Source of the DNA: Acetobacterium fimetarium
GTDB taxonomy: Bacteria > Bacillota > Clostridia > Eubacteriales > Eubacteriaceae
Assembly: GCF_014284475.1 (NCBI RefSeq)
Contig: NZ_WJBC01000010.1
Coordinates: forward strand, 53,722 to 117,721
Direction: 5' to 3'
DNA: 64,000 nucleotides
Shown: one piece after another, positions 35,300 to 44,385 of the stretch
How positions within the stretch are numbered: the first letter of the stretch is position 1
Layout: every line of letters starts with the position of its first letter
Made by a program: the position numbers and the translations under genes
The notes under the pieces: model-generated
What the model was told of the DNA's origin: nothing
Seen by the model: the letters and a program-made list of their open reading frames with translations, nothing else
Database searches by the model: none

Positions 35300-37003
35300 A
35301 TGGAATACACAAAAACATATCAGGAATGGCTCAATCAGAAGGACCTGGAACCGGGTCTGCGCAAGGAACTGGAAGCCGTCACGGATGAAAAAGAAATCGA
35401 GGACCGTTTTTATACGGAACTGGAATTCGGAACCGGCGGCATGCGGGGAAAAATGGCGGCCGGCACAAACCGGATGAATATCTACATGATCGGGAAGGTG
35501 AGCTACGGATTAGGAAGCTATCTTCTGAAAATGGATAAAAGAAACTCGGAAAAGGGCGTGGTCATCGCCTATGATTCCCGCAACTGTTCAAGAACCTTTG
35601 CCGAAACAACGGCTGGTGTGCTGGCAAAAATGGGTGTGAAAGCATATCTTTTTGAAGAGCTTCGCCCGACGCCGGAGCTCTCCTTCGCCGTGCGGTATTT
35701 AAATGCGGCGGGTGGAGTTGTGATTACCGCATCCCATAATCCGAAGGAGTACAACGGGTATAAAGTATATGGCCCGGACGGGGGGCAGATGGTCACGGCT
35801 GCGGCGGATGCACTGATTGCTGAAATCGGAACCGTTAAAGATATTTTCGATATCCAGAGGATGTCGGTAGAAGAAGGACTGAATCAGGGGTTGATTCAAA
35901 TGGTGGGGGAAGAAATGGATGCGGCCTTTACCAAAGCGGTGACATCAATTTGCCATCCCAATCCGGGTAGTCCGTTAAAAGTAGTTTATACGCCGCTTCA
36001 TGGCTCGGGAAACAAACCGGTTCGCCGGGTTCTGGCAGAGTTGGGATATCAGGATGTGGTGGTTGTGCCGGAGCAGGAGCTGCCGGACGGCAACTTCACC
36101 ACGGCGCCATATCCCAATCCGGAGGATCGTTCCGTATTTACTTTGGCAATGGCGCTGGCTGATCAGTGCCGGGCCGACATCATCATCGGCACCGATCCGG
36201 ATTGTGACCGGGTTGGCGTGGTGGGGAGAAATCCCAAGGGTGAATTTGATGTCTTTACCGGCAATCAGACCGGAGCGCTGCTGGTGGATTATTATCTCAA
36301 AACCCGCCCGGAATTGCCCAAGAACAAAGTCATCATCAAGACCATTGTGACCAGTGAACTCGGCGGAATCGTCGCCAAAAGTCACGGTGCCAATGTGGTC
36401 GATGTTTTAACCGGCTTCAAATACATCGGCGAATGCATGACGGAGTATGAGAAAACCGGTGAATACACATTTGCTTTTGGTTATGAAGAAAGCTATGGGT
36501 ATCTGGCGGGAAACTACGCTCGCGATAAGGATGCGGTGGTGGCGTCAGCACTGGTTTGTGAAATGGCGGACTATTACAAAAAACAGGGGCTGACCCTTTT
36601 TGAGGCACTGATTGCCTTGTATGAAAAACATGGCTATTTCATAGAAGATGTGATGGCATTGACACTCGAAGGGATAGAGGGAAAGGCCAAAATCATTGCG
36701 ATCATGGACAAATTCCGGAAGGCTGAGCTGACGGGGTTTGCTGATGCCAGATTGGCGAAATTCAATGACTACAAAGAAAGTATCAGCCGGGATTTAGAAA
36801 CCGGTGCCGAAGAGATGATTGATCTTCCCAAGTCGAATGTTCTGAAATTCGTTTTTGATGATTATTCATGGTTTGCGCTTCGGCCATCGGGGACGGAACC
36901 GAAGCTGAAAATATATTTCTCAGTGACTGGAAAAAGCGAAGCTGAAGCGGCAACAAAAAAAGAACTTCTGAAAAAAATAGTAACGGATTTAATCGAGAAT
37001 TAA
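35300..37003 (+). CDS. phosphoglucomutase / phosphomannomutase family protein
   Basis: Interconverts hexose 1- and 6-phosphates, feeding glucose 1-phosphate to galU and rfbA. 567 aa, the longer PGM type found in Firmicutes. Start ATG 35300 is chosen over 35279, which lies in the upstream repeat; AAGGAA is 6 bp from it. Active-site phospho-Ser in TASHNPKEYNGYK, metal loop GTDPDCDR, sugar loop GYEESYG, phosphate loop RPSGTEPK. Substrate range cannot be read from the sequence. Confidence 0.94.
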   Translation: MEYTKTYQEWLNQKDLEPGLRKELEAVTDEKEIEDRFYTELEFGTGGMRGKMAAGTNRMNIYMIGKVSYGLGSYLLKMDKRNSEKGVVIAYDSRNCSRTFAETTAGVLAKMGVKAYLFEELRPTPELSFAVRYLNAAGGVVITASHNPKEYNGYKVYGPDGGQMVTAAADALIAEIGTVKDIFDIQRMSVEEGLNQGLIQMVGEEMDAAFTKAVTSICHPNPGSPLKVVYTPLHGSGNKPVRRVLAELGYQDVVVVPEQELPDGNFTTAPYPNPEDRSVFTLAMALADQCRADIIIGTDPDCDRVGVVGRNPKGEFDVFTGNQTGALLVDYYLKTRPELPKNKVIIKTIVTSELGGIVAKSHGANVVDVLTGFKYIGECMTEYEKTGEYTFAFGYEESYGYLAGNYARDKDAVVASALVCEMADYYKKQGLTLFEALIALYEKHGYFIEDVMALTLEGIEGKAKIIAIMDKFRKAELTGFADARLAKFNDYKESISRDLETGAEEMIDLPKSNVLKFVFDDYSWFALRPSGTEPKLKIYFSVTGKSEAEAATKKELLKKIVTDLIEN

Positions 37004-37005
37004 AC

Positions 37006-37047
37006 TAAAAAAAAGCATGCTCCCAAAAATTCGGGAGTATGCTTTTT
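37006..37047. terminator. bidirectional terminator between convergent genes
   Basis: AAAAAAGCATGCTCCC pairs (one G-T) with GGGAGTATGCTTTTTT across an 8-nt loop. A-run and T-run on the two sides serve the mutase (plus) and the LCP gene (minus). Confidence 0.9.
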
Positions 37048-37059
37048 TTATGGTCTGTT

Positions 37060-38565
37060 TTAATTTGAACTGTCAGAGGAAGAACTGCCACCGGAGCTGG
37101 AGCTACTTCCGCCTGAAGAGGAGTCGGAACTGGACGAACCGGAGTCAGATGAACTCGATCCGGAAGAACTGGAACTGGATGAATCTGACCCGGAAGAACT
37201 TGATCCGGTGGAGCCGGAACTGGATGAACCGGAACCCGAATCAGTATAGCTTGAACCGGAGTCAGTATAGCTTGAGCTGGAAGAACCCGATCCGGAAGAA
37301 CTTGAACTGGATGAACCAGAGCTGTTTGAATAGGACGATGGTTCTTCGTAGGTGCTGTCCGAGCTGGTTGATTCGGTGTAGGATGAAGACGATCCGGAAC
37401 CGGCATAGGCGGCAATGGCCTTGCTTATTTCCTCCACCGTATCAGATGGAACATAGGCGGTATAAGAACTTGCGCTGGAACCGGTGGTGCCGGAAGAACT
37501 GCTGGTACCGGAACTGCTGGTGCCGGATGTACCGCTCGCACTCGAACTGCCGGTGCTGGAAGAACTGTCGGTACTTGAACTGCTGGTCCCCGAGGTGGCA
37601 GCGGTTGTGGCGGGACCGTAAATAAACGCATGAAGTGCAACCACATTCTCTGAAAGGGTGTTGGGCACCACATAAGAAATACTGTTGATCATGGCATTTT
37701 TGACGTAGGCATCGGTCGGCAATCTGAATTCCAGAAACTGCTTATCGGCAGACCCTAAAAATGCCTTGGCATAAGTCGTTATTTCACTGATCGAAAGGGT
37801 GGTCTTGATATAGGGATACACTTTACTGATCAGGTTGACACCGGTTATCGCATCGATTTTAAATGCTTTTTTGGCAATCTGTCCGACCACCTCGCGTTGG
37901 CGTTCGGTTCGATGGTAGTCGTCATCACTGAAGCGGTTTCGGGCATAGGCCAATGCCTGAACACCGGTTACGGTTTGAACACCGGTCGTTTCAAGGTAGG
38001 CGTCGCCTTTTCCAACTTTGTCATTGACATCATCGATGTATTTGTTGGTCCATTCAAGGACATTTTCATCGAGGACATTGATCTCAACGCCACCGAGAGC
38101 ATCAACTGTATCCACCATCGCATCAAAATTGACAACCACATAATCGGTGATATTCAGATCGAAGTTCTGGTTGAGCGTTTTAACCGTAAGTTCAGGACCG
38201 CCATATGAATAAGCGGCATTGATCTTGTCGAAGGTTTCATTGTTCGATTTGCCGGCTGGAATCTGAACCAGTAAGTCACGCATAATCGAAGTGACGCGAA
38301 TGTTCCCATTCCTGAAATCCATTGATACAATCATGATCGTATCGGAACGATCACCATCAAGATCACTTCGTCCGTCGATGCCAAAAACAGCAATGTTTAC
38401 GGTATCGATATCCAGATTATTATTTACATTTAATGTTGATTCATCAAGTTTAGGTTCTGCTACCATTTGGTTGATTTGACCGAGTGTGTTAAAGCCATAG
38501 ACGATTCCGGTGCCGATGAGTGAGGCAATCAAGAATAGTATGACCAGAATTATTTTCTTTTTCAT
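37060..38565 (-). CDS. LytR-CpsA-Psr (LCP) family protein with long Ser-rich tail
   Basis: LCP enzymes transfer lipid-linked glycopolymers to peptidoglycan outside the membrane. Start at 38565 (MKKKIILV; AAGGAAA RBS on the minus strand), 501 aa; the longer open frame upstream has no RBS. One N-terminal TM, LCP domain about 60-300 with FGIDGRSDLDGDRSDTIM, RDLLVQIP and YARNRFSDDDYHRTERQR, the usual phosphate and metal-binding Arg/Asp positions. From about residue 325 the protein is mainly Ser with Gly, Thr, Asp and Tyr, ending in pure Ser/Gly/Asp. The tail may cross the wall or be glycosylated. It is divergent from rfbD, so it fits attachment of the local polysaccharide. Confidence 0.9.
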   Translation of the reverse strand: MKKKIILVILFLIASLIGTGIVYGFNTLGQINQMVAEPKLDESTLNVNNNLDIDTVNIAVFGIDGRSDLDGDRSDTIMIVSMDFRNGNIRVTSIMRDLLVQIPAGKSNNETFDKINAAYSYGGPELTVKTLNQNFDLNITDYVVVNFDAMVDTVDALGGVEINVLDENVLEWTNKYIDDVNDKVGKGDAYLETTGVQTVTGVQALAYARNRFSDDDYHRTERQREVVGQIAKKAFKIDAITGVNLISKVYPYIKTTLSISEITTYAKAFLGSADKQFLEFRLPTDAYVKNAMINSISYVVPNTLSENVVALHAFIYGPATTAATSGTSSSSTDSSSSTGSSSASGTSGTSSSGTSSSSGTTGSSASSYTAYVPSDTVEEISKAIAAYAGSGSSSSYTESTSSDSTYEEPSSYSNSSGSSSSSSSGSGSSSSSYTDSGSSYTDSGSGSSSSGSTGSSSSGSDSSSSSSSGSSSSDSGSSSSDSSSGGSSSSSGGSSSSDSSN

Positions 38566-38728
38566 AAAGTTTCCTTTCGCTTTACGAGTTAAAATCATAT
38601 CAATATATAATACCATAAACTTGCTTAAAAATACATTTAAAACGAAGGGAAAATGCAAATTGTTGGGAAAAAGCGGGTTTTTGAATTTCCCTGGCAATCT
38701 TAAAAAGGAGAAAGAATCCAGAAAAAAA

Positions 38729-38757
38729 TAGACTTTTAATGGGATATCGAGTATAAT
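38729..38757 (+). promoter_or_regulatory. promoter of the rfbDACB operon
   Basis: TAGACT (38729-38734), 17 bp, TATAAT (38752-38757). It lies in the divergent gap with the LCP gene. On the minus strand a TGG-TATTAT extended -10 (about 38610-38620) could serve the LCP gene. Confidence 0.6.
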
Positions 38758-38802
38758 GACAATGAATTTTTATGGGTTAAAACTTAAGAAATCAGGTGAA
38801 GT

Positions 38803-39663
38803 ATGAAAGTATTATTGACAGGTTCTAACGGTCAACTTGGAAGGGAACTCACGCAACAGCTTAATGAAAAAAAGATAAACTTTGTTGGCTATGATATTCC
38901 CGAGTTTGACATTACTGATAAAAAAAAGATTACCGATATAATCGATAAAGAGCAGCCGACTGTTATCATCAACTGTGGTGCCCTGACGAATGTGGATGGC
39001 TGTGAAACCCAGAAAGAAGCGGCTTTCGCGATCAATGCCGTGGGGCCCCAATATCTGGCGGAAATTGCCCGCGATCAGGATATTGTTCTGGTGCAGGTTT
39101 CAACCGATTACGTTTTTGAAGGAGCCGGCATCGCAGAAAACGGGAAGCTGCGGCCTTATGTGGAAACTGATCCGATTGATCCCCTGACGGTCTATGGCGA
39201 GAGCAAAGCAGCCGGAGAAAAAGCGGTTGCGGAAATTGCCCCGAAGCATTTCATCATTCGAACAGCCTGGCTGTATGGCGACGGCAACAATTTTGTAAAA
39301 ACCATGCTGAAGCTGGCAGCCACGCATCCGAAGCTCACGGTTGTGAATGATCAGATCGGTTCGCCGACAAGCACCGTGGATTTGGCAGCTGCGATCATCG
39401 ATTTGATTCAGACCGAGAATTACGGGCTTTATCATGGAACCTGCGAAGGCCAGTGCAGCTGGTATGATTTTGCGGTGGAGATTTTTAAAATGTCCGGAAT
39501 TGACATTTCGGTGGAACCCATCACTTCGGAGCAATTTGTCAGCAAGACGCCGCGTCCCAAATATTCGGTCCTGGATAATAAAGGGCTGAAGGACTTGAAG
39601 ATGAATCATTTCAGACCCTGGCGTGAATCATTAGCCGAATATTTGAAAAAACTGAACGCATAA
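38803..39663 (+). CDS. rfbD: dTDP-4-dehydrorhamnose reductase
   Basis: Last step of dTDP-L-rhamnose synthesis. 286 aa. GSNGQLGRE dinucleotide loop, STDYVFEG, and the YGESK catalytic Tyr/Lys. First gene of a complete D-A-C-B set with 8-20 bp gaps. Confidence 0.95.
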   Translation: MKVLLTGSNGQLGRELTQQLNEKKINFVGYDIPEFDITDKKKITDIIDKEQPTVIINCGALTNVDGCETQKEAAFAINAVGPQYLAEIARDQDIVLVQVSTDYVFEGAGIAENGKLRPYVETDPIDPLTVYGESKAAGEKAVAEIAPKHFIIRTAWLYGDGNNFVKTMLKLAATHPKLTVVNDQIGSPTSTVDLAAAIIDLIQTENYGLYHGTCEGQCSWYDFAVEIFKMSGIDISVEPITSEQFVSKTPRPKYSVLDNKGLKDLKMNHFRPWRESLAEYLKKLNA

Positions 39664-39682
39664 TAAAAGGAAAGAGGCAATC

Positions 39683-40552
39683 ATGAAAGGTATTATATTG
39701 GCCGGAGGTTCCGGCACACGACTTTATCCGATCACACGGGCGGTATCAAAACAACTGCTGCCTATTTACGACAAACCGATGATTTACTATCCGCTGGCGA
39801 CCTTGATGCTGGCGGGAATCAAAGATATACTGATTATTTCAACGCCGCACGATCTTCCGATGTTTGAACGGCTTTTTGGTTCCGGCGAAGAACTGGGCTT
39901 GAATTTCTCATATGAAGTGCAGGATGCACCGAATGGATTGGCAGAAGCCTTCATTATTGGTGAAAAATTTATTGGCGATGAGAAAGTTGCCCTGGTATTG
40001 GGTGACAACATCTTTTACGGACATGGCTTTACCGGTGCGATTCGCAATGCCGCTGAGTTAGAAGGCGGCGCGATTATCTTCGGGTATCCGGTTACGGATC
40101 CGGAACGTTACGGCGTGGTGGAATTTGCCCAAGACGGCACGGTGCTTTCGATTGAAGAAAAACCGGAAAAACCGAAATCCCATTTTGCAGTGCCGGGGCT
40201 TTATTTTTATGACAATTCGGTTGTTGAAATTGCGAAAAACATTAAACCGTCGGCACGGGGCGAACTGGAAATCACCACGGTGAATGAAACCTATCTGAAA
40301 CAGGGCAATCTGAAGGTTGAACTCTTTGGACGCGGTATGGCCTGGCTTGATACCGGCACACATGACAGTTTAATTGAAGCATCGAACTTTGTTGAGACCA
40401 TTCAAAAAAGACAGGGACTTTATGTGGCCTGTATTGAAGAGATTGCTTACCGACGCGGTTTTATTGACAGAAAGCAACTTTTGAAACTGGCGGAACCATT
40501 AAAGAAAACTGCTTATGGGCAATACCTGATCCAGTGTGCAGAAGAAAAGTAG
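39683..40552 (+). CDS. rfbA: glucose-1-phosphate thymidylyltransferase
   Basis: First step: dTTP + glucose 1-phosphate to dTDP-glucose. 289 aa. [20 protein letters not shown] at the start, [32 protein letters not shown]. Confidence 0.96.
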   Translation: MKGIILAGGSGTRLYPITRAVSKQLLPIYDKPMIYYPLATLMLAGIKDILIISTPHDLPMFERLFGSGEELGLNFSYEVQDAPNGLAEAFIIGEKFIGDEKVALVLGDNIFYGHGFTGAIRNAAELEGGAIIFGYPVTDPERYGVVEFAQDGTVLSIEEKPEKPKSHFAVPGLYFYDNSVVEIAKNIKPSARGELEITTVNETYLKQGNLKVELFGRGMAWLDTGTHDSLIEASNFVETIQKRQGLYVACIEEIAYRRGFIDRKQLLKLAEPLKKTAYGQYLIQCAEEK

Positions 40553-40560
40553 GAGACATT

Positions 40561-41127
40561 ATGGCAAAAATAAATATCACAGAAACAAACATCAAAGGTC
40601 TGGTTATCATTGAACCCTCCGTTTTTGGCGATGAACGCGGTTATTTTATGGAAACTTACAACGAAGAGGAATTCCATCAAGCGGGATTGACCATGCGTTT
40701 TGTTCAGGATAACGAATCAAAATCAAGCAAGGGCGTTCTCAGAGGGCTTCATTTTCAGCGGAAATTCTGTCAGGGCAAACTGGTGCGCGCAACCAGAGGC
40801 GCCGTCTACGATGTCGGGGTGGATCTGCGGGAAGGCTCGCCGACCTACGGACAATGGGCTGGCGTAGTTTTAACTGAAGAAAACAAAAAAATGTTCTATG
40901 TACCCGAAGGTTTCGCTCATGGCTTCCTGGTCTTGTCCGATGAAGCGGTGTTCAACTATAAATGCACCAATCTTTATGCACCGGAATACGACGGCGGCAT
41001 CCGCTGGAACGATCCGGAAATTGGCATTGAATGGCCACTTGATGGAATCGGCGATCTGCTGCTTTCAGAAAAGGATACAAAACTGCCTTTTTTGAGTGAG
41101 ATCAAAGATACCTTGAGATTTGAATAA
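40561..41127 (+). CDS. rfbC: dTDP-4-dehydrorhamnose 3,5-epimerase
   Basis: 188 aa from ATG 40561, with GGAG (40553-40556) upstream; an in-frame start at 40534 inside rfbA has none. Cupin fold, active-site His in LRGLHFQ and the VPEGFAHGF segment with the usual Tyr region after it. Third gene of the rhamnose operon. Confidence 0.95.
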   Translation: MAKINITETNIKGLVIIEPSVFGDERGYFMETYNEEEFHQAGLTMRFVQDNESKSSKGVLRGLHFQRKFCQGKLVRATRGAVYDVGVDLREGSPTYGQWAGVVLTEENKKMFYVPEGFAHGFLVLSDEAVFNYKCTNLYAPEYDGGIRWNDPEIGIEWPLDGIGDLLLSEKDTKLPFLSEIKDTLRFE

Positions 41128-41146
41128 GAAATAGAATGGAGTAACG

Positions 41147-42256
41147 ATGAAAACAGTATTAGTCACCGGTGGTGCCGGATTTATTGGTTCTAACTTTGTA
41201 AAATACATGCTGAATCAGCACCCGGATTATAAAATAGTGAATTTGGATGTCCTGACTTATGCCGGGAATCTTGAAAATTTATCGGATATTGAAGAGAATA
41301 AGAATTATGTCTTTGCCAAAGGAGATATTGCTGATCGCCCCTTTGTTCAGGATCTTTTTGAAAAATATGATTTTGACACGGTGGTCAATTTTGCCGCTGA
41401 ATCGCATGTGGACCGAAGCATTGAGGATCCGGAAATATTTGTCCAGACCAATGTTATGGGAACGCTGGTGCTTCTGGATGAAGCCAAAAATCACTGGCAG
41501 ACAGGAAAAGATGAAAATGGCTATCCAACCTATCGGGAAGGCGTCCGCTACCATCAGGTTTCTACCGACGAGGTATACGGGGCGCTGGGAAAAACGGGAA
41601 TGTTCACGGAAACTACACCGATTGCGCCCAACAGTCCTTATTCAGCATCCAAGGCCAGCGCGGATCTGGTTGTCCGGTCTTACGGTCAGACTTTCAAACT
41701 GCCGGTAACGATCAGCCGCTGCTCAAACAATTATGGTCCTTACCATTTTCCGGAAAAACTGATCCCCCTGATGATTTCGAATGTCATCGCATTGAAAAGC
41801 CTGCCGGTTTACGGCGACGGCATGCAGATCAGAGACTGGCTTCATGTGAAGGATCATTGCAGCGGCATTGATACCATCCTGGAAAAAGGTGTGGCAGGCG
41901 AAGTCTATAATATCGGCGGCAACAATGAAAAAGCCAATATCGAGATTGTCAATCTTATTATTGAAAATGTGGGCGAAAAGCTGCGAACCGGAAAATATGA
42001 TATCGATAATGACGGCTCAAAAATCAGCAAGGATCTCATCACCTATGTGGAAGACCGCTTGGGACATGACCGACGATACGCCATCGACAACACGAAAATT
42101 ACGACAAAGCTGGGCTGGAAACCATCCTATACCTTTGAAGAAGGTATCGTTGAAACCATTGAATGGTATTTAAATAACCAGGAATGGCTGGAACGGGTGA
42201 AATCCGGTGGGTATAAAGAATACTATGAAAATATGTATTCAAAAAAAGTGAAATAA
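41147..42256 (+). CDS. rfbB: dTDP-glucose 4,6-dehydratase
   Basis: 369 aa extended SDR enzyme. TGGAGFIGSN NAD loop, STDEVYG, YSASKA catalytic Tyr/Lys, SRCSNNYGPYHFPEKLIP. Slightly long (family ~340) because of an insert near KTGKDENGYP. A terminator follows, closing the rhamnose operon. Confidence 0.96.
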   Translation: MKTVLVTGGAGFIGSNFVKYMLNQHPDYKIVNLDVLTYAGNLENLSDIEENKNYVFAKGDIADRPFVQDLFEKYDFDTVVNFAAESHVDRSIEDPEIFVQTNVMGTLVLLDEAKNHWQTGKDENGYPTYREGVRYHQVSTDEVYGALGKTGMFTETTPIAPNSPYSASKASADLVVRSYGQTFKLPVTISRCSNNYGPYHFPEKLIPLMISNVIALKSLPVYGDGMQIRDWLHVKDHCSGIDTILEKGVAGEVYNIGGNNEKANIEIVNLIIENVGEKLRTGKYDIDNDGSKISKDLITYVEDRLGHDRRYAIDNTKITTKLGWKPSYTFEEGIVETIEWYLNNQEWLERVKSGGYKEYYENMYSKKVK

Positions 42257-42264
42257 TTTAGAAT

Positions 42265-42288
42265 AAAAGCACATTTATTGTGCTTTTT
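42265..42288 (+). terminator. terminator after rfbB
   Basis: AAAAGCAC (42265-42272), ATTTATT loop, GTGCTTTT (42280-42287), more T. Weak stem, so read-through into the exporter genes is possible. Confidence 0.75.
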
Positions 42289-42316
42289 CAATTGAGAGTT
42301 AATATGAGGTGTCAAT

Positions 42317-43135
42317 TTGTATTTGATTAAAGATTTATTGGATTATTTCAAGGATTTGTATGCAAATCGGAAACTGATTCAAAAATTTTCAAAAAATGAT
42401 TTTAAATCCCGATATGCCGGATCTTTTCTGGGCATTATCTGGGCGTTTATTCAGCCGACTGTCACCATTGGTGTGTACTGGTTTGTCTTTTCATATGGGT
42501 TGAAATCCGCACCAGCTGGTAATATTCCGTTTGTTGTATACCTGATAACCGGAATTATTGTGTTTTTTTTCTTTTCGGAAGGTCTGGTCAACGGAACCAA
42601 CTGTTTTCGGGAATATAATTACCTGGTCAAAAAAGTGACGTTCAACATAAAAATATTACCGACGGTAAAAATAATATCATCACTGTATACGCATGTTTTC
42701 TTCATTGTTTTTGCATTGGTGATGGTCGTGCTGTATGGTTATTCCATCACACCATATATGCTTCAGATTGTTTATTATCTGTTCTGTCTGATTGTTTTTT
42801 TAACCGGATTGACCTGGATAACAGCTTCCTTGCAGCCGTTTTTTACGGATATCCTGCAGTTCATCAATGTCGGGATGCAGGTTCTGTTTTGGGGAACACC
42901 CTTTCTCTGGGATGTAAGCATGTTTCCGAGTTTTCCTGATCAATTATTGACGATTCTGAAATTGAACCCGCTCTACTATATCGTTCAGGGATATCGGGAG
43001 TCCTTTTTCGGACAAGGGTGGTTTTGGCAGCATCCGGCAATGACGGCCTATTTTTGGGTATTCACATTGGTGCTGCTACTCGTTGGAATTGCAGTGTATC
43101 GGAAATTAAGACCACATTTTTCTGATGTTTTATAG
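42317..43135 (+). CDS. polysaccharide ABC exporter, membrane subunit (Wzm-like)
   Basis: 272 aa, ABC-2 permease with about six TM segments and the KNDFKSRYAGSFLGIIWAFIQP N-terminal motif of teichoic acid/O-antigen exporters. TTG start after GAGGTG. Paired with the ATPase 30 bp downstream. Presumably moves an undecaprenyl-linked rhamnose-containing polymer across the membrane. Confidence 0.93.
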   Translation: MYLIKDLLDYFKDLYANRKLIQKFSKNDFKSRYAGSFLGIIWAFIQPTVTIGVYWFVFSYGLKSAPAGNIPFVVYLITGIIVFFFFSEGLVNGTNCFREYNYLVKKVTFNIKILPTVKIISSLYTHVFFIVFALVMVVLYGYSITPYMLQIVYYLFCLIVFLTGLTWITASLQPFFTDILQFINVGMQVLFWGTPFLWDVSMFPSFPDQLLTILKLNPLYYIVQGYRESFFGQGWFWQHPAMTAYFWVFTLVLLLVGIAVYRKLRPHFSDVL

Positions 43136-43165
43136 AAAAAGTGAGCAGTATCATTGGAGGAAAAG

Positions 43166-44368
43166 ATGTCAGAAGTTGCAGTAAAAATCGAAAATGTTAC
43201 AAAGATATATCGTTTGTATCAGCGTCCGATGGATCGCTTGAAGGAATCGATGAGTCTGGTCAGAAAAAAAGAATATCATCATAAATTCTATGCTCTCAAA
43301 AACATCAATCTGGAAATCCTTAAAGGGGAATCCGTTGGCATTATTGGTAAGAATGGATCGGGAAAATCGACACTTTTAAAAATAATTTCGGGCGTTTTAA
43401 CTCAAAGTGAAGGCGATGTTTATGTCGATGGAAAAGTTTCAGCGCTGCTTGAATTGGGAACGGGTTTTAATCCGGAGTATACGGGAATTGAAAACATATA
43501 TTCGAATGGTCTCATTATGGGTTACAGTGAAAAAGAGATGGATGAAAAATTGGATGATATCATCAATTTTGCTCAGATCGGAGAGTATATTTATCAGCCG
43601 GTCAAGACTTATTCCAGTGGGATGTTTGCGCGATTGGCATTTGCGACCGCGATTAATGTCGATCCGGAGATTCTGATTGTCGATGAAGTGCTGGCGGTCG
43701 GGGATGCCAAGTTCCAGATTAAATGCATCAATAAAATGGAAGAATTCAAGGCATCCGGCAAAACGGTTTTATTTGTTTCGCACACGCTTGAACAAATAAA
43801 ACGGTTTTGCACCAAAGGCGTCTGGATTGACAAAGGCGAAATGCGTATGGTTGGGGACGTGAATCACGTCATCGATATGTACGAAAGTGAAATGCTGAAA
43901 GAATCGATGGAGCAGAAAAAACGCGAAAATGGAAGTTCGCCTGTGAATCCAGGTGAGTTTGAAGCGAATCTGGGGAAAATAAAATCAGTGAGCTGCACCA
44001 ACGAATTACTTAATACGTTTGATGATTTTGCAGTCGATATCGAGTATGAATTGTATGACGATCTTGCCAGTGAACCGTTACTGGGGGTGGCCTTCTATAC
44101 GCTTGACCGACAGTATATTTTTGGTCCCAATACCTACCTGGATGGTATTGACATTCCCAAAACAAAGGGCATCCATCATGTCAGTTATGTGGTACCGAAA
44201 TTGCCTCTACTGGGAGGTAAATATGAAGTCGATATCGGCCTTTTTGCCAATAAGAGCATTGTGAATCTTGATTACAGAACGGGAGCCTTTGTATTGACCG
44301 TTTCAGCCGATTATTTTACTGAAGGTTTGGTACATATGGAACACCATTGGAAAATTAATGAGAAATGA
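43166..44368 (+). CDS. polysaccharide ABC exporter ATPase (Wzt-like) with C-terminal domain
   Basis: 400 aa from ATG 43166 (RBS GGAGG); an upstream TTG sits in the RBS. ABC domain to about 245: Walker A GKNGSGKST, signature YSSGMFARLAFA, Walker B ILIVDEVLAVGD. Residues about 265-400 form an extra beta-rich Wzt-C-like domain that in known systems recognises the cap of the finished chain. This implies length-terminated, ABC-dependent export. Confidence 0.93.
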   Translation: MSEVAVKIENVTKIYRLYQRPMDRLKESMSLVRKKEYHHKFYALKNINLEILKGESVGIIGKNGSGKSTLLKIISGVLTQSEGDVYVDGKVSALLELGTGFNPEYTGIENIYSNGLIMGYSEKEMDEKLDDIINFAQIGEYIYQPVKTYSSGMFARLAFATAINVDPEILIVDEVLAVGDAKFQIKCINKMEEFKASGKTVLFVSHTLEQIKRFCTKGVWIDKGEMRMVGDVNHVIDMYESEMLKESMEQKKRENGSSPVNPGEFEANLGKIKSVSCTNELLNTFDDFAVDIEYELYDDLASEPLLGVAFYTLDRQYIFGPNTYLDGIDIPKTKGIHHVSYVVPKLPLLGGKYEVDIGLFANKSIVNLDYRTGAFVLTVSADYFTEGLVHMEHHWKINEK

Positions 44369-44385
44369 TAAGAAGGGTTTGAAAA

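Noticed and set aside
37017..37625. 202-residue plus-strand ORF opposite the LCP tail
   Set aside because: It is the antisense shadow of the Ser codons of the LCP tail (Arg/Asn/Trp-rich product) with no RBS.
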